Positions 44,608 to 53,072 of a DNA stretch of 64,000 bases are shown one piece after another. Made by a program: the position numbers and the translations under genes. Each line of letters opens with the position of its first letter. The first letter of the stretch is position 1. Source of the stretch: Flavobacteriales bacterium. GTDB lineage: Bacteria > Bacteroidota > Bacteroidia > NS11-12g > UBA9320. The notes under the pieces are model-generated. The model was given only the letters and a program-made list of their open reading frames with translations, ran no database searches and was not told the DNA's origin. Location of the stretch: the NCBI GenBank assembly GCA_020635435.1, contig JACJZU010000004.1:248001-312000 (forward strand). Direction: 5' to 3'.

Positions 44608-46016
44608 AGTTTCAGGTTGTAGGTTTGGTAAACGTGTGGGATCTCCACATCGCGAAAGCCATTTTCCTCCAGGGCCTTTTTGAAGTCGTTTTGTCTATCC
44701 TCCTCGCCGTGAACCAGGAATACGGTTTTCAGTTTATCGCGGTTTTGATTGTCGAGGTAATTGAGCATTTCCTGTTGATCGCCATGTGCGCTGAATGAAT
44801 CGAGGATGCGGATCTGGCAATTAACCTGTTTGTATTCCCCAAAGATGCGGACCTCCGATTCCCCCTCGCGCAAGCGCCATCCGAGTGTTCCGGGTGAACA
44901 GTACCCTACAATGAGTACGGTGTTCCGTGGGTCTTCAATGCAATTATTGAGATGGTGCTTAACCCGACCGGCACTCATCATACCCGATGCGCTGATTATG
45001 ATCGCCGGACCTTTGAGGGTATTGATCTTCTTCGACTCATTCACACTTCGTGTGTAATGCAATTCATTGAAACCGAAAGGGTTCGGATCGGAATTCATGT
45101 ATTCGATAATATCCGCATCGAAGCATTCTGGATGCATAGTGAAGATATCCGTGGCATTTACGGCAAGGGGGGAGTCAACGTAAACAGGAATTTTCGGGAG
45201 TGCACCTTCATTGGCGAGCTGATCGAGCATGTATACGATCTCCTGCGTACGCCCAACACTAAATGCCGGAATAATGAGTTTGCCTCGACGATCCACACAG
45301 GCTTCGCGGATCACCTCGAGAAGTTCCTGCTTGTTGTGCGGACCACCTTCATGACTCTTCCCGCCATAGGTCGATTCGCAGATCAGATAATCCACATTGG
45401 GCATGGGCTGAGGATCGTGGAGTATAGGGCGGTCCGGACGACCTATATCTCCTGTGAAACCGATGTATTTCTCATATCCGCCGGGCATGTGTACTTTAAG
45501 CGTGACACTGGCACTTCCCAGGATATGGCCGCTGTCGCGGAACAAGACCTCCAGATCGTCGCGGAATTTGTACCATCGATCATACCCAACTCCCACGAAA
45601 CTATCCATACAAGCCAGGGCATCGGCCGATGTGTAGAGTGGGTCGATGGGAGGAAGTCCTAAATGATCGCGTCTCTGGTTCACGTAGATCACATCCTTTT
45701 CCTGAATGTAGGCTGAATCGAGCAGCATGATGGACGCCAGATCGCGAGTGGCACTGGTGCAAATGATATCTCCGGCGAAGCCGTCTTTTACCAATTTCGG
45801 GATACGCCCGCAATGGTCTATGTGCGCATGACTGAGGAGAAGGAAATCGATCTCCGCAGGGTCGAATTCCCAATGTTCGTTGAAATTCGCATATTCCTCC
45901 TCCCGCCCCTGATAGAGCCCGCAATCGAAGAGGATCTTTGTTCCGTCGTCCAAAGTGAGCAGGTGTGCGCTACCGGTTACTGTGCGGGCAGCGCCGCAGA
46001 ATTTGATCTTGGCCAT
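44604..46016 (-). CDS. Beta-CASP metallo-beta-lactamase-fold hydrolase (CPSF73/YSH1-like)
   Basis: 470 residues. The metal-binding HxHxDH is present in SHAHIDHCG near residue 57-62, with further ligands in the DSGHILGSA stretch and FTGDIGR. The beta-CASP insertion and the RMMBL end (DSFSAHGDQQEML) follow. Related enzymes cut RNA in 3'-end processing or decay, so an RNase role is likely, though the substrate is unknown. First of three overlapping genes. Confidence 0.9.
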   Translation of the reverse strand: MAKIKFCGAARTVTGSAHLLTLDDGTKILFDCGLYQGREEEYANFNEHWEFDPAEIDFLLLSHAHIDHCGRIPKLVKDGFAGDIICTSATRDLASIMLLDSAYIQEKDVIYVNQRRDHLGLPPIDPLYTSADALACMDSFVGVGYDRWYKFRDDLEVLFRDSGHILGSASVTLKVHMPGGYEKYIGFTGDIGRPDRPILHDPQPMPNVDYLICESTYGGKSHEGGPHNKQELLEVIREACVDRRGKLIIPAFSVGRTQEIVYMLDQLANEGALPKIPVYVDSPLAVNATDIFTMHPECFDADIIEYMNSDPNPFGFNELHYTRSVNESKKINTLKGPAIIISASGMMSAGRVKHHLNNCIEDPRNTVLIVGYCSPGTLGWRLREGESEVRIFGEYKQVNCQIRILDSFSAHGDQQEMLNYLDNQNRDKLKTVFLVHGEEDRQNDFKKALEENGFRDVEIPHVYQTYNLKL

Positions 46017-46112
46017 TTACGGGTATTTAATGGATGCTTCCTGATGGCCAAAGTTAAGAACTCCGTCGGGAACGACAGGAGCATTCCGGATCAATTTGGC
46101 AGGGAATTAAAA

Positions 46113-46137
46113 AAAGGCCCCCAAAAGCTTGGAGGCC
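46113..46137 (-). terminator. Rho-independent terminator of the htrA-like gene
   Basis: On the minus strand GGCCTCCAA, loop GCTT, TTGGGGGCC (one G-U pair) is followed by a run of T. It lies 33 bases after the protease stop codon, between it and the metallo-hydrolase gene. Confidence 0.8.
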
Positions 46138-46169
46138 CTGAAAAAGTAATCTGAAAACACAGTGATCTT

Positions 46170-47624
46170 TTAAGGTTGCTCAGGCAATCGGAGCGCATAG
46201 GCTTCCGATTCACCGTTAGGCAACACCCCTTCAACGAGTATGGTGCCCGATTTTGCCTTGAGCTGACTAACCACATCCTGAGTCGTATAAACCCGTTTCT
46301 TGTCGATGTGGGTAATGATGAATCCTTCTGAAATTCCCTTATCTGCAAACGGACCTTTCTTCACTTTGGAGAGGCGCACCCCGTTCCGCACTTTGAGATT
46401 CAGCTTTTCGTCGCGACTCAAATTCTCGAAAGTTGCTCCAAAGGCTTCTTTCTCTTCTCGTTTCACTTCGGTGACGACCTTGGTATCGCCTTCCTTGCTC
46501 CGGAGAGTAACCTCTTTTTCGATTTCCTTGCCATCGCGGATCAGTTTGAGCTTCACTTTATCGCCCGGATAGAATTTGCTGATCTCTTCCTGGAGTTCGC
46601 TGGCCTTGTTGAGTTTTGTTCCGTTGATGCTGAGAATGATATCGCCATCTTTCACTCCGGCTTTGTCGGCTGCTCCATCCTTAACAACTTCCGGAATGTA
46701 AACGCCCTCAAGATCGCGGATGCCTTTTTCATCAGCCAGTTCTGCGGTGATGTCCTGTATCCGAACTCCGAGAACGGCTCGCTTCACCTCGCCGTATTTG
46801 AGCAGGTCGTCCAGAATTTTTTTAGCGAGATTCACAGGGATGGCAAATGCGTATCCCGCATAGGATCCCGTGCGAGAAGCTATGGCCGTATTGATACCTA
46901 CCAACTCTCCTCGAGTATTAACCAGTGCCCCACCGCTATTACCGGGATTGACTGCAGCATCGGTTTGGATGAAATTCTCAATGGCCCATTCACCGCCATT
47001 TTGGCGCAATAAGTTGATGTTTCGCCCCTTGGCACTGACAATTCCGGCAGTTACCGTAGATGTTAAGTTGAATGGGTTCCCCACCGCGATCACCCATTCA
47101 CCGATTCGGAGTTCATCTGAATTCCCAAATGATAGGAAGTTGAGGCCTTTTTCTTCAATTTTCAGAAGGGCCAGGTCTGTTTCCGGGTCTTTTCCGATTA
47201 ATTCAGCGGTATAACTTCTTTTGTCGTTGAGCACAACTTCGATCTTCGAGGCACCATCGATCACGTGATTATTTGTGGCGATATACCCGTCGTTGGTGAT
47301 CAGCACACCGGATCCGGAGCCTTGTTGTTGTGGAGCCTGCATACCGGGATTGTTGAAAAAGCCAAACGGATCGAACATGTCGGGCGGGGTTGATGCCGCT
47401 TCGATGGTCGTTTTGATGTGCACTACTGTAGGGGTGGCACGTTCTGCCACATCCACAAAGTTGATGGCGTCGCCGCTCAGTGCTTCCTGATTGGCAAAGC
47501 GCACCTGTTGTCTTTCCTCAAAGGATCGGGGTTCTGAATTTGAACTGAAAAAGAAGTGATTGAGCGCCAGAGCGGTCAAACCTCCTACCAAAGCAATTGC
47601 AAAAAAACCGACGAGTCTCTTCAT
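46170..47624 (-). CDS. Periplasmic serine protease, HtrA/DegP family
   Basis: About 484 residues from the MKRLVG start; the frame continues upstream to 47687 without signal-like sequence. It has an N-terminal membrane anchor or signal (residues 5-26) and a trypsin-like domain with the triad His120 (ATNNHV), Asp150 (PETDLAL) and Ser230 (NPGNSGG). Two PDZ domains follow (about 285-375 and 395-480). It degrades or refolds damaged envelope proteins. Divergent from an ECF sigma gene, with a 150-base gap between them. Single gene with its own terminator. Confidence 0.95.
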   Translation of the reverse strand: MKRLVGFFAIALVGGLTALALNHFFFSSNSEPRSFEERQQVRFANQEALSGDAINFVDVAERATPTVVHIKTTIEAASTPPDMFDPFGFFNNPGMQAPQQQGSGSGVLITNDGYIATNNHVIDGASKIEVVLNDKRSYTAELIGKDPETDLALLKIEEKGLNFLSFGNSDELRIGEWVIAVGNPFNLTSTVTAGIVSAKGRNINLLRQNGGEWAIENFIQTDAAVNPGNSGGALVNTRGELVGINTAIASRTGSYAGYAFAIPVNLAKKILDDLLKYGEVKRAVLGVRIQDITAELADEKGIRDLEGVYIPEVVKDGAADKAGVKDGDIILSINGTKLNKASELQEEISKFYPGDKVKLKLIRDGKEIEKEVTLRSKEGDTKVVTEVKREEKEAFGATFENLSRDEKLNLKVRNGVRLSKVKKGPFADKGISEGFIITHIDKKRVYTTQDVVSQLKAKSGTILVEGVLPNGESEAYALRLPEQP

Positions 47625-47774
47625 AGTATTGTGTTTTTTGTTCTGTTTGCCCCTTGCAAAATACATTCCCAAAGGCGATTGTGTCATTTATTCGATATTT
47701 GTAACGCCTTCCAAAGGAATAACATTCATGGCTCATTTACCTTTCTCGATGAACGCACATAAACCCTCTACCAA

Positions 47775-48341
47775 ATGCTAGGGATTAGAAAGTATTCCGA
47801 TACGCAGCTGGTCGAAGAGATTCAAAAGGGGAATGAAGAGGCATTGGTGAGCATGTACCGGAACTATTATACGATGGTTCGAAACTTCATCCTCAAGAAT
47901 AACGGCTCCGATGAGGAGATCGACGATGTGTTTCAGGATAGTTTGATCGCAGTTTGGCAAAATGTGAACAAGGACGATTTTATCCTGACGGTAAAGATGA
48001 GTACTTACTTAATGTCAATTGTGAAGAACCTTTGGTTCAAACAACTGAAGAAAAAGCACCGATTCACGGTTGTTGAGGATGGCATACAGGAACGTCTCGT
48101 ATACGAAGAGCCCAAATCTTCAGCCTACGATGCGAAGGTGATCCGCGAGATGGTTGCTGCTTTGGACGAAACCTGTCGCAAATTGCTCGGTTATTTTTAT
48201 TTCGACCAATTGGAAAACAGGGTGATCGCCGAGAAGATGGGCTTTGCCAATACCAACACGGTAAAATCGAAGAAGTACCAGTGTTTCAAGAAGCTTGAGA
48301 CCATGGTGAAAGAGAATTTTGAACGAGACGATTTGTTATAG
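47775..48341 (+). CDS. ECF-type RNA polymerase sigma factor
   Basis: 188 residues. Region 2 contains GSDEEIDDVFQDSLIAVWQNV and region 4 contains a helix-turn-helix (NRVIAEKMGFANTNTVKSKKY). The next gene starts 3 bases after the stop and encodes a single-helix membrane protein that is probably its anti-sigma factor. The htrA gene lies divergently next door, suggesting an envelope-stress setting, but the target promoters are unknown. Confidence 0.9.
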   Translation: MLGIRKYSDTQLVEEIQKGNEEALVSMYRNYYTMVRNFILKNNGSDEEIDDVFQDSLIAVWQNVNKDDFILTVKMSTYLMSIVKNLWFKQLKKKHRFTVVEDGIQERLVYEEPKSSAYDAKVIREMVAALDETCRKLLGYFYFDQLENRVIAEKMGFANTNTVKSKKYQCFKKLETMVKENFERDDLL

Positions 48342-48344
48342 GCC

Positions 48345-49397
48345 GTGGAACAGGATCAAAAAATATACGAACTCATAGATGCCTACCTCCGCGATGAATT
48401 GAAAACGGAGGAGATGGACAAGTTCAAGTACAAAATGCGTACTGAACCTGAATTTGCCCGTCGCGTTGAATTACAGGAAGCCCTGATCGAAGAGTTGAAA
48501 GTAGCTCGAGAGGCCGAGTTGCGACAGATCCTGAAGGAACAGGGTAAGGTAAATTACATTCAGAATTTATGGAGCCCAAGGTGGGTTTATGCTTCGGCGG
48601 CCATAGTAACGGGTTTCCTGGCACTATTCGTCGTTTTGAAGTATTTCGTTCCTCAAACTGAATTCCCGCTTGTTGAAAATACCAAAACGGAGGAAACGGT
48701 GTCAAATGAAGACACCGGGACAGAGGAAGACTCCGAGGGAACAGTTCGCCGGAGCAAGAATGATCAGGTATCGGATACGAATAACTTGATAGCCATTGAT
48801 TCAACTGAGGTCGAACCGGATATGCTGGCCGCTGAATCAGCTGAAGAGCAGGACGTAGAGGATGAACCGGTTACGGAAGCTAAGCCAAGAACCACCAAGA
48901 AACAGGATCTCACCAATCTTCGTCAGGAGTCCGACAAGATACAAGTTGAAGATGATGTGGAAGTGAAGCGCGACCGTTTGCTCGAGTCCAGGACGATCAA
49001 GCTTGAAGTATTGGGTACACAGGTAAAAGCTGCAGAATCTACCAATGAAGTAGTCGTGTTACAGGAAAGCGCGTCCAAGAAAACGAAGAACAAGTTATTC
49101 CGAAAAGACAAGGAGGAATCCGGTGACGAGGCGACTGGTGAGGCCATTTCAGCACCTGATGAACGTATGTTGAAGCTCGAGCTTTGGGAGAGTAATGTGA
49201 ACTTCAAAGGATATCTGTGGGACAAGGAAACGCTACTGTTGTACGACGTGAATCCTTCAGAGACACTTCGATTCAAAGAGTTGAACGGTGCTTTGTATAT
49301 GAAGCGAGGCGCCAAATACTACCAATTGAAGCGGAGTGCCAAATTTGAGAGCTATGTACCCCTCTCAGATCCAACGATCATCAAATCGCTTGAGTGA
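48345..49397 (+). CDS. Probable anti-sigma factor, single-pass membrane protein
   Basis: 350 residues with a GTG start. The cytoplasmic N-terminus (about 1-75) is helical (YLRDELKTEEMDKFKYKM), as in anti-sigma proteins of this phylum. One helix follows at about 83-103, then a long, highly acidic and Lys-rich disordered periplasmic part (about 105-270) and a short C-terminal folded segment with several strands. Gene order and topology support the anti-sigma role; there is no zinc-binding HxxxCxxC motif. Confidence 0.72.
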   Translation: MEQDQKIYELIDAYLRDELKTEEMDKFKYKMRTEPEFARRVELQEALIEELKVAREAELRQILKEQGKVNYIQNLWSPRWVYASAAIVTGFLALFVVLKYFVPQTEFPLVENTKTEETVSNEDTGTEEDSEGTVRRSKNDQVSDTNNLIAIDSTEVEPDMLAAESAEEQDVEDEPVTEAKPRTTKKQDLTNLRQESDKIQVEDDVEVKRDRLLESRTIKLEVLGTQVKAAESTNEVVVLQESASKKTKNKLFRKDKEESGDEATGEAISAPDERMLKLELWESNVNFKGYLWDKETLLLYDVNPSETLRFKELNGALYMKRGAKYYQLKRSAKFESYVPLSDPTIIKSLE

Positions 49398-49400
49398 TCC

Positions 49401-50177
49401 GTGCAGCTTCCATTTGAAAAATACCAGGGAACCGGTAACGATTTCATCTTGATCGATAATCGGGAACGGATCGTTGACGCTGCGTTATTGCCGATCCATT
49501 TGCTCTGCGACCGACGCTTCGGTATTGGTGCAGACGGACTCATCCTCATTGAAGAGCATCCCGAACTCGATTTCAATATGATCTATTTCAATTCCGATGG
49601 GAGTCAGAGTTTTTGCGGGAATGGTAGTCGCTGTGCAGTTGAATTCGCCAGAAAACTGGGTTTGATCGGGAACTCAACTCGTTTTCTTTCTACCGATGGG
49701 GAACATGAAGCCCGGTTCAGTCTCGGTAAAGTTGAATTGAAGATGCATGATGTGCACAGCTGGTTGATCGATACAACTTTCTGCTTTGCAAATACCGGTT
49801 CGCCGCATCATATTCAATTCAGGGACAATGTGCACTCGATCGATCTGCTTTCAGAAGCTCGGGCCATACGATATAATGAACCCTATACATCGGAGGGAGT
49901 GAATGTGAATTTCGTTGAAGATCGGGGCGATGTGCTCAAGATGAGGACCTATGAACGCGGTGTAGAGGATGAGACGCTCAGTTGCGGCACGGGTGTCACC
50001 GCTGTAGCTCTGATGGGCCATTTGCGGCGTGGTGCAACTCAGGGAGCTTTTGAAACGATCGTTGAGGCACCTGGTGGTGCACTTTCAGTCCGTTTTCACT
50101 TCGACGGACATTCATTTACGGACGTATGGCTGATCGGGCCGGCAGAACATGTTTTCTCCGGGCAGATAACATTGTAG
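49401..50177 (+). CDS. dapF: Diaminopimelate epimerase
   Basis: It converts LL- to meso-diaminopimelate for lysine and peptidoglycan synthesis. It is a two-domain PLP-independent racemase, with catalytic Cys72 in FCGNGSRC and Cys195 in LSCGTGVTA. The N-terminal FEKYQGTGNDFILID is the family signature. 258 residues is slightly short but complete. GTG start, 3 bases after the stop of the anti-sigma gene, and 21 bases before the glycosyltransferase. Confidence 0.96.
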   Translation: MQLPFEKYQGTGNDFILIDNRERIVDAALLPIHLLCDRRFGIGADGLILIEEHPELDFNMIYFNSDGSQSFCGNGSRCAVEFARKLGLIGNSTRFLSTDGEHEARFSLGKVELKMHDVHSWLIDTTFCFANTGSPHHIQFRDNVHSIDLLSEARAIRYNEPYTSEGVNVNFVEDRGDVLKMRTYERGVEDETLSCGTGVTAVALMGHLRRGATQGAFETIVEAPGGALSVRFHFDGHSFTDVWLIGPAEHVFSGQITL

Positions 50178-50198
50178 TTGCGTCACTATCTTTGATCC

Positions 50199-51647
50199 AT
50201 GAAATTGTTGACCTGGTTAGGGGGATTGGTGTTCTTAACCCAATGGGTCATCTTTTTCCTGATCGTATCCGACGACCCCTTTTTTGGTGATTCGATTTCC
50301 ACGGTATCACGTGCCGCACTCCGGATCTACGACTCCGATCTTCAATCCATCTCATACCCGCCGGGATACGATCCCGGGCATCCATTGCTGATCCCGCTGC
50401 TTTATGCGATCGTTTGGAAGGTCTTTGGGTTGAACCTCGCGATCTCCCATGCGATCAACTTCATTTTCGCTTTGGGAATTCTAGCACTCGTTTTCAACTG
50501 GGTTCAACGGGAGTCCGGACCTGTTGAAGCATTTGTGGTAACAGTAGTTCTCTCGGTGATACCGCTCTTCCTGGCCCAGAGTGCCATGATGAATACGCAT
50601 CTTCCGCTTACATTTTTCCTGCTTCTCGCAGTGCGTAGCTTACTCCGGAGCAATTACGTTTGGGCAGGTATTTGGATGGGGGTGATGATGCTGATACACT
50701 TGCAGGCCGTGTTCTACTGGGGTGGTATCTTGTTTTGGTCCCTGGTATTTGGCGGGTCAGATCGAAGGGCCATAAAACCATGGGCCCTTATGACACTCAT
50801 ACCTGTGTTGGCCTTTAGTGCCTGGGTTCTATATCATTACCGAATAACCGGTTGGGCTGTAAGTTCCCCCGACTATGCCGCGCACCGGGGTATGCCCGGA
50901 ATTCGCGGTGTAATTAAGAATTTGATATTGGCCGACTGGAGAATTTCCGATTACGGTCAGATCGCCCTCATACTGCCGCTTATCGTATACGTTGTACGGA
51001 ATTTCAGGGGTAAGACAGTACCTGTTTCCCTGACCATGTTCTTTGTCCTCTTCTTTGTAAATGCGTTTGCGATCGCATTCACAACGCAAACCGGACCTGC
51101 ACACAGGTATTTTTTGCCTTGTATCCCGTTGTTGGCTATTGCGTCGAACGAGGTTCTGCGCGGGATGCGGACCATCTGGTCTGTTTTGGTCTTGGTCGTC
51201 GTGATCAGTGGTCATTGGTGGTTTTATCCCGGTAAAACGTTAGGAGATGCCACGCTTCAATATCGTCAGACCTTCGATCTCATGGCATCTGTTTGTTTGG
51301 AAACGTCCGGGAATCCAATTTATACATTTGCCCCGTTGGGCAATCCTTCCCGAGCCATGTTTCTTGAAGATGGGCGCAGTTGTTTCACTTCCCTCTATGG
51401 AGTGGATATGGACACAGTCCGCTTCATCGTGCAGGGAAACGTGATCGGTGATCTCAGCGATTCGCTGAGGGATAAACTTGAAACAGAATGGCATGGTTGT
51501 TCGTTTGAAAGGGAACATGTTTACCTGAATTTATTCGCGAACCCCAAATACTTGCCGAATAAACCGGATACCTGGCAACTGCGCGAGCGAAGCGATGCCG
51601 AGAAACGGATCGAAGATCTGAAACAGCGTTTTCGTTCCGCAGAATAG
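50199..51647 (+). CDS. Membrane glycosyltransferase-like protein (GT39/ArnT type)
   Basis: 482 residues with about 10-11 helices. An acidic Asp-Asp pair follows the first helix (SDDPFFGD). Membrane glycosyltransferases of the PMT/ArnT fold carry acidic residues in this first periplasmic loop. A soluble C-terminal part of about 120 residues follows the last helix. It would transfer a sugar from a polyprenyl carrier on the periplasmic side. Acceptor unknown. Confidence 0.75.
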   Translation: MKLLTWLGGLVFLTQWVIFFLIVSDDPFFGDSISTVSRAALRIYDSDLQSISYPPGYDPGHPLLIPLLYAIVWKVFGLNLAISHAINFIFALGILALVFNWVQRESGPVEAFVVTVVLSVIPLFLAQSAMMNTHLPLTFFLLLAVRSLLRSNYVWAGIWMGVMMLIHLQAVFYWGGILFWSLVFGGSDRRAIKPWALMTLIPVLAFSAWVLYHYRITGWAVSSPDYAAHRGMPGIRGVIKNLILADWRISDYGQIALILPLIVYVVRNFRGKTVPVSLTMFFVLFFVNAFAIAFTTQTGPAHRYFLPCIPLLAIASNEVLRGMRTIWSVLVLVVVISGHWWFYPGKTLGDATLQYRQTFDLMASVCLETSGNPIYTFAPLGNPSRAMFLEDGRSCFTSLYGVDMDTVRFIVQGNVIGDLSDSLRDKLETEWHGCSFEREHVYLNLFANPKYLPNKPDTWQLRERSDAEKRIEDLKQRFRSAE

Positions 51648-51700
51648 GCTGGCATGTTAATTGAGTTTATAGCGGGGAAGGACTTAACACAAATTGTAGC

Positions 51701-52300
51701 ATGTTGATTCGAGTATTTTTAACCGGTATGTTTCTGATCTCAGGTGTCCTCATGGCCGGGGCTCAGACGGATTCAGCCAAAAAGAGCTGGGGTATTGTGG
51801 AGGATGGTGATATTGTCCGTATTGCAATCGATGGGAAAGATACCATTTGGGTATATGATTTCGAGGAGGTGGTGATCAAGGATTTTTCCACTCCGGAAGG
51901 TAAGGAGGCTTACCGAAGACTGGTTTATAATGTTCGAAAGACACTCCCGTACGCCAAACTGGCGGCTTTTCGCCTTCAGATGATGGAGGATAATCTGCAA
52001 TTGTTAACTACTGAGAAGGAGCGCAATCAATACATCAAGGCAACAGAGAAGGCCATCAAGGAGGAATTCATGGCAACACTGAAGTTATTCACCCGATCGC
52101 AGGGCAAGCTATTATTGAAACTCATACATCGCGAAACCGGGAAAACGTCCTATGAGATCTTGAAATATTATCGCGGTAGTGCCGAAACGTTCTACTGGTC
52201 TGCCTTTGCCCGCTTCTACGATGCCAGTTTGAAAGATGAATACGATCCTATCCTCGATTATCAAATTGAGATGATCATCAAACAATACAAGTTGGAATGA
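51701..52300 (+). CDS. Exported DUF4294 protein
   Basis: 199 residues: a signal peptide (to about residue 22), then the DUF4294 pattern with a YRRLVYNVRKTLPYAKLA helix and the very conserved SQGKLLLKLIHRETG-type segment (here RSQGKLLLKL). The family is Bacteroidota-specific and of unknown function; the signal peptide indicates the periplasm. It lies 53 bases from the glycosyltransferase and 55 from bshB1, all in one direction. Confidence 0.85.
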   Translation: MLIRVFLTGMFLISGVLMAGAQTDSAKKSWGIVEDGDIVRIAIDGKDTIWVYDFEEVVIKDFSTPEGKEAYRRLVYNVRKTLPYAKLAAFRLQMMEDNLQLLTTEKERNQYIKATEKAIKEEFMATLKLFTRSQGKLLLKLIHRETGKTSYEILKYYRGSAETFYWSAFARFYDASLKDEYDPILDYQIEMIIKQYKLE

Positions 52301-52355
52301 TGTATTAGTTCCCATTGATAAATGAATTATTTCTAAGTTCGAATCGGGAAAGCTT

Positions 52356-53072
52356 ATGAAAATTGATGTATTGGCCTTTGCGGCGCACCCTGATGATGCG
52401 GAACTGGCATGTGCCGGAACCTTGTTGAAGATGAAAGAAGGAGGGAACAGCACGGGGATCATAGACCTTACTGCCGGAGAACTGGGCACGCGGGGCACAC
52501 CGGAGATCCGAAGAGAAGAAGCACGGGCTTCGGCCGAGATCCTCGGTTTGGACGTTAGGGAATGCTTGCATTTACCCGACGGTTTTTTTGGTGAAGATGA
52601 GCCGTCGATCCGGAAGGTGATCGGAGCAATACGTGCTTACCAACCATCGGTGATCTTAGCCAATGCACCGAGTGACAGGCACCCGGATCATGGCCGGGGT
52701 GGAGATCTAGTTCGCAGGGCTGCGTTTTTGTCCGGATTGCGGCGCATTGAAACAGAGCGAAACGGAATTGCTCAGGAGCCCTGGAGACCTAAGGCCTTGT
52801 TCCATTATATCCAGTTCCGCTATCATAAACCGGATTTTGTGGTTGATATCACGCCTTATATGGACGGAAAGATGCTTGCCATACAGGCCTTTAAAAGTCA
52901 GTTCCACGATCCGGATTCTAATGAACCCGAAACTTTGATCGCTTCGAAGAACTTTCTCAACTATGTTGAAGCCCGCTCCAGAGAAATGGGAGGGGCTATC
53001 GAAAAGGAATTTGGTGAAGGTTTCCTGGCGGAACGCACACTGGAGGTGAGGGATCTTTTCGACCTTATCTGA
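52356..53072 (+). CDS. bshB1: Bacillithiol biosynthesis deacetylase
   Basis: It removes acetate from GlcNAc-malate to give glucosaminyl-malate, the second step of bacillithiol synthesis; zinc-dependent LmbE/PIG-L fold. The metal motif AHPDDAE is at residues 10-16. Later HPDH in SDRHPDHGRGG supplies the other ligands. The LTAGELGTRG stretch is typical of BshB1. 238 residues is normal. bshA and bshC are not in the window. The last 8 bases overlap the end of the convergent lamin-tail gene. Confidence 0.94.
   Translation: MKIDVLAFAAHPDDAELACAGTLLKMKEGGNSTGIIDLTAGELGTRGTPEIRREEARASAEILGLDVRECLHLPDGFFGEDEPSIRKVIGAIRAYQPSVILANAPSDRHPDHGRGGDLVRRAAFLSGLRRIETERNGIAQEPWRPKALFHYIQFRYHKPDFVVDITPYMDGKMLAIQAFKSQFHDPDSNEPETLIASKNFLNYVEARSREMGGAIEKEFGEGFLAERTLEVRDLFDLI

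Noticed and set aside
44952..45662. 236-residue plus-strand frame
   Set aside because: It lies opposite the beta-CASP hydrolase, whose metal ligands are present on the other strand.
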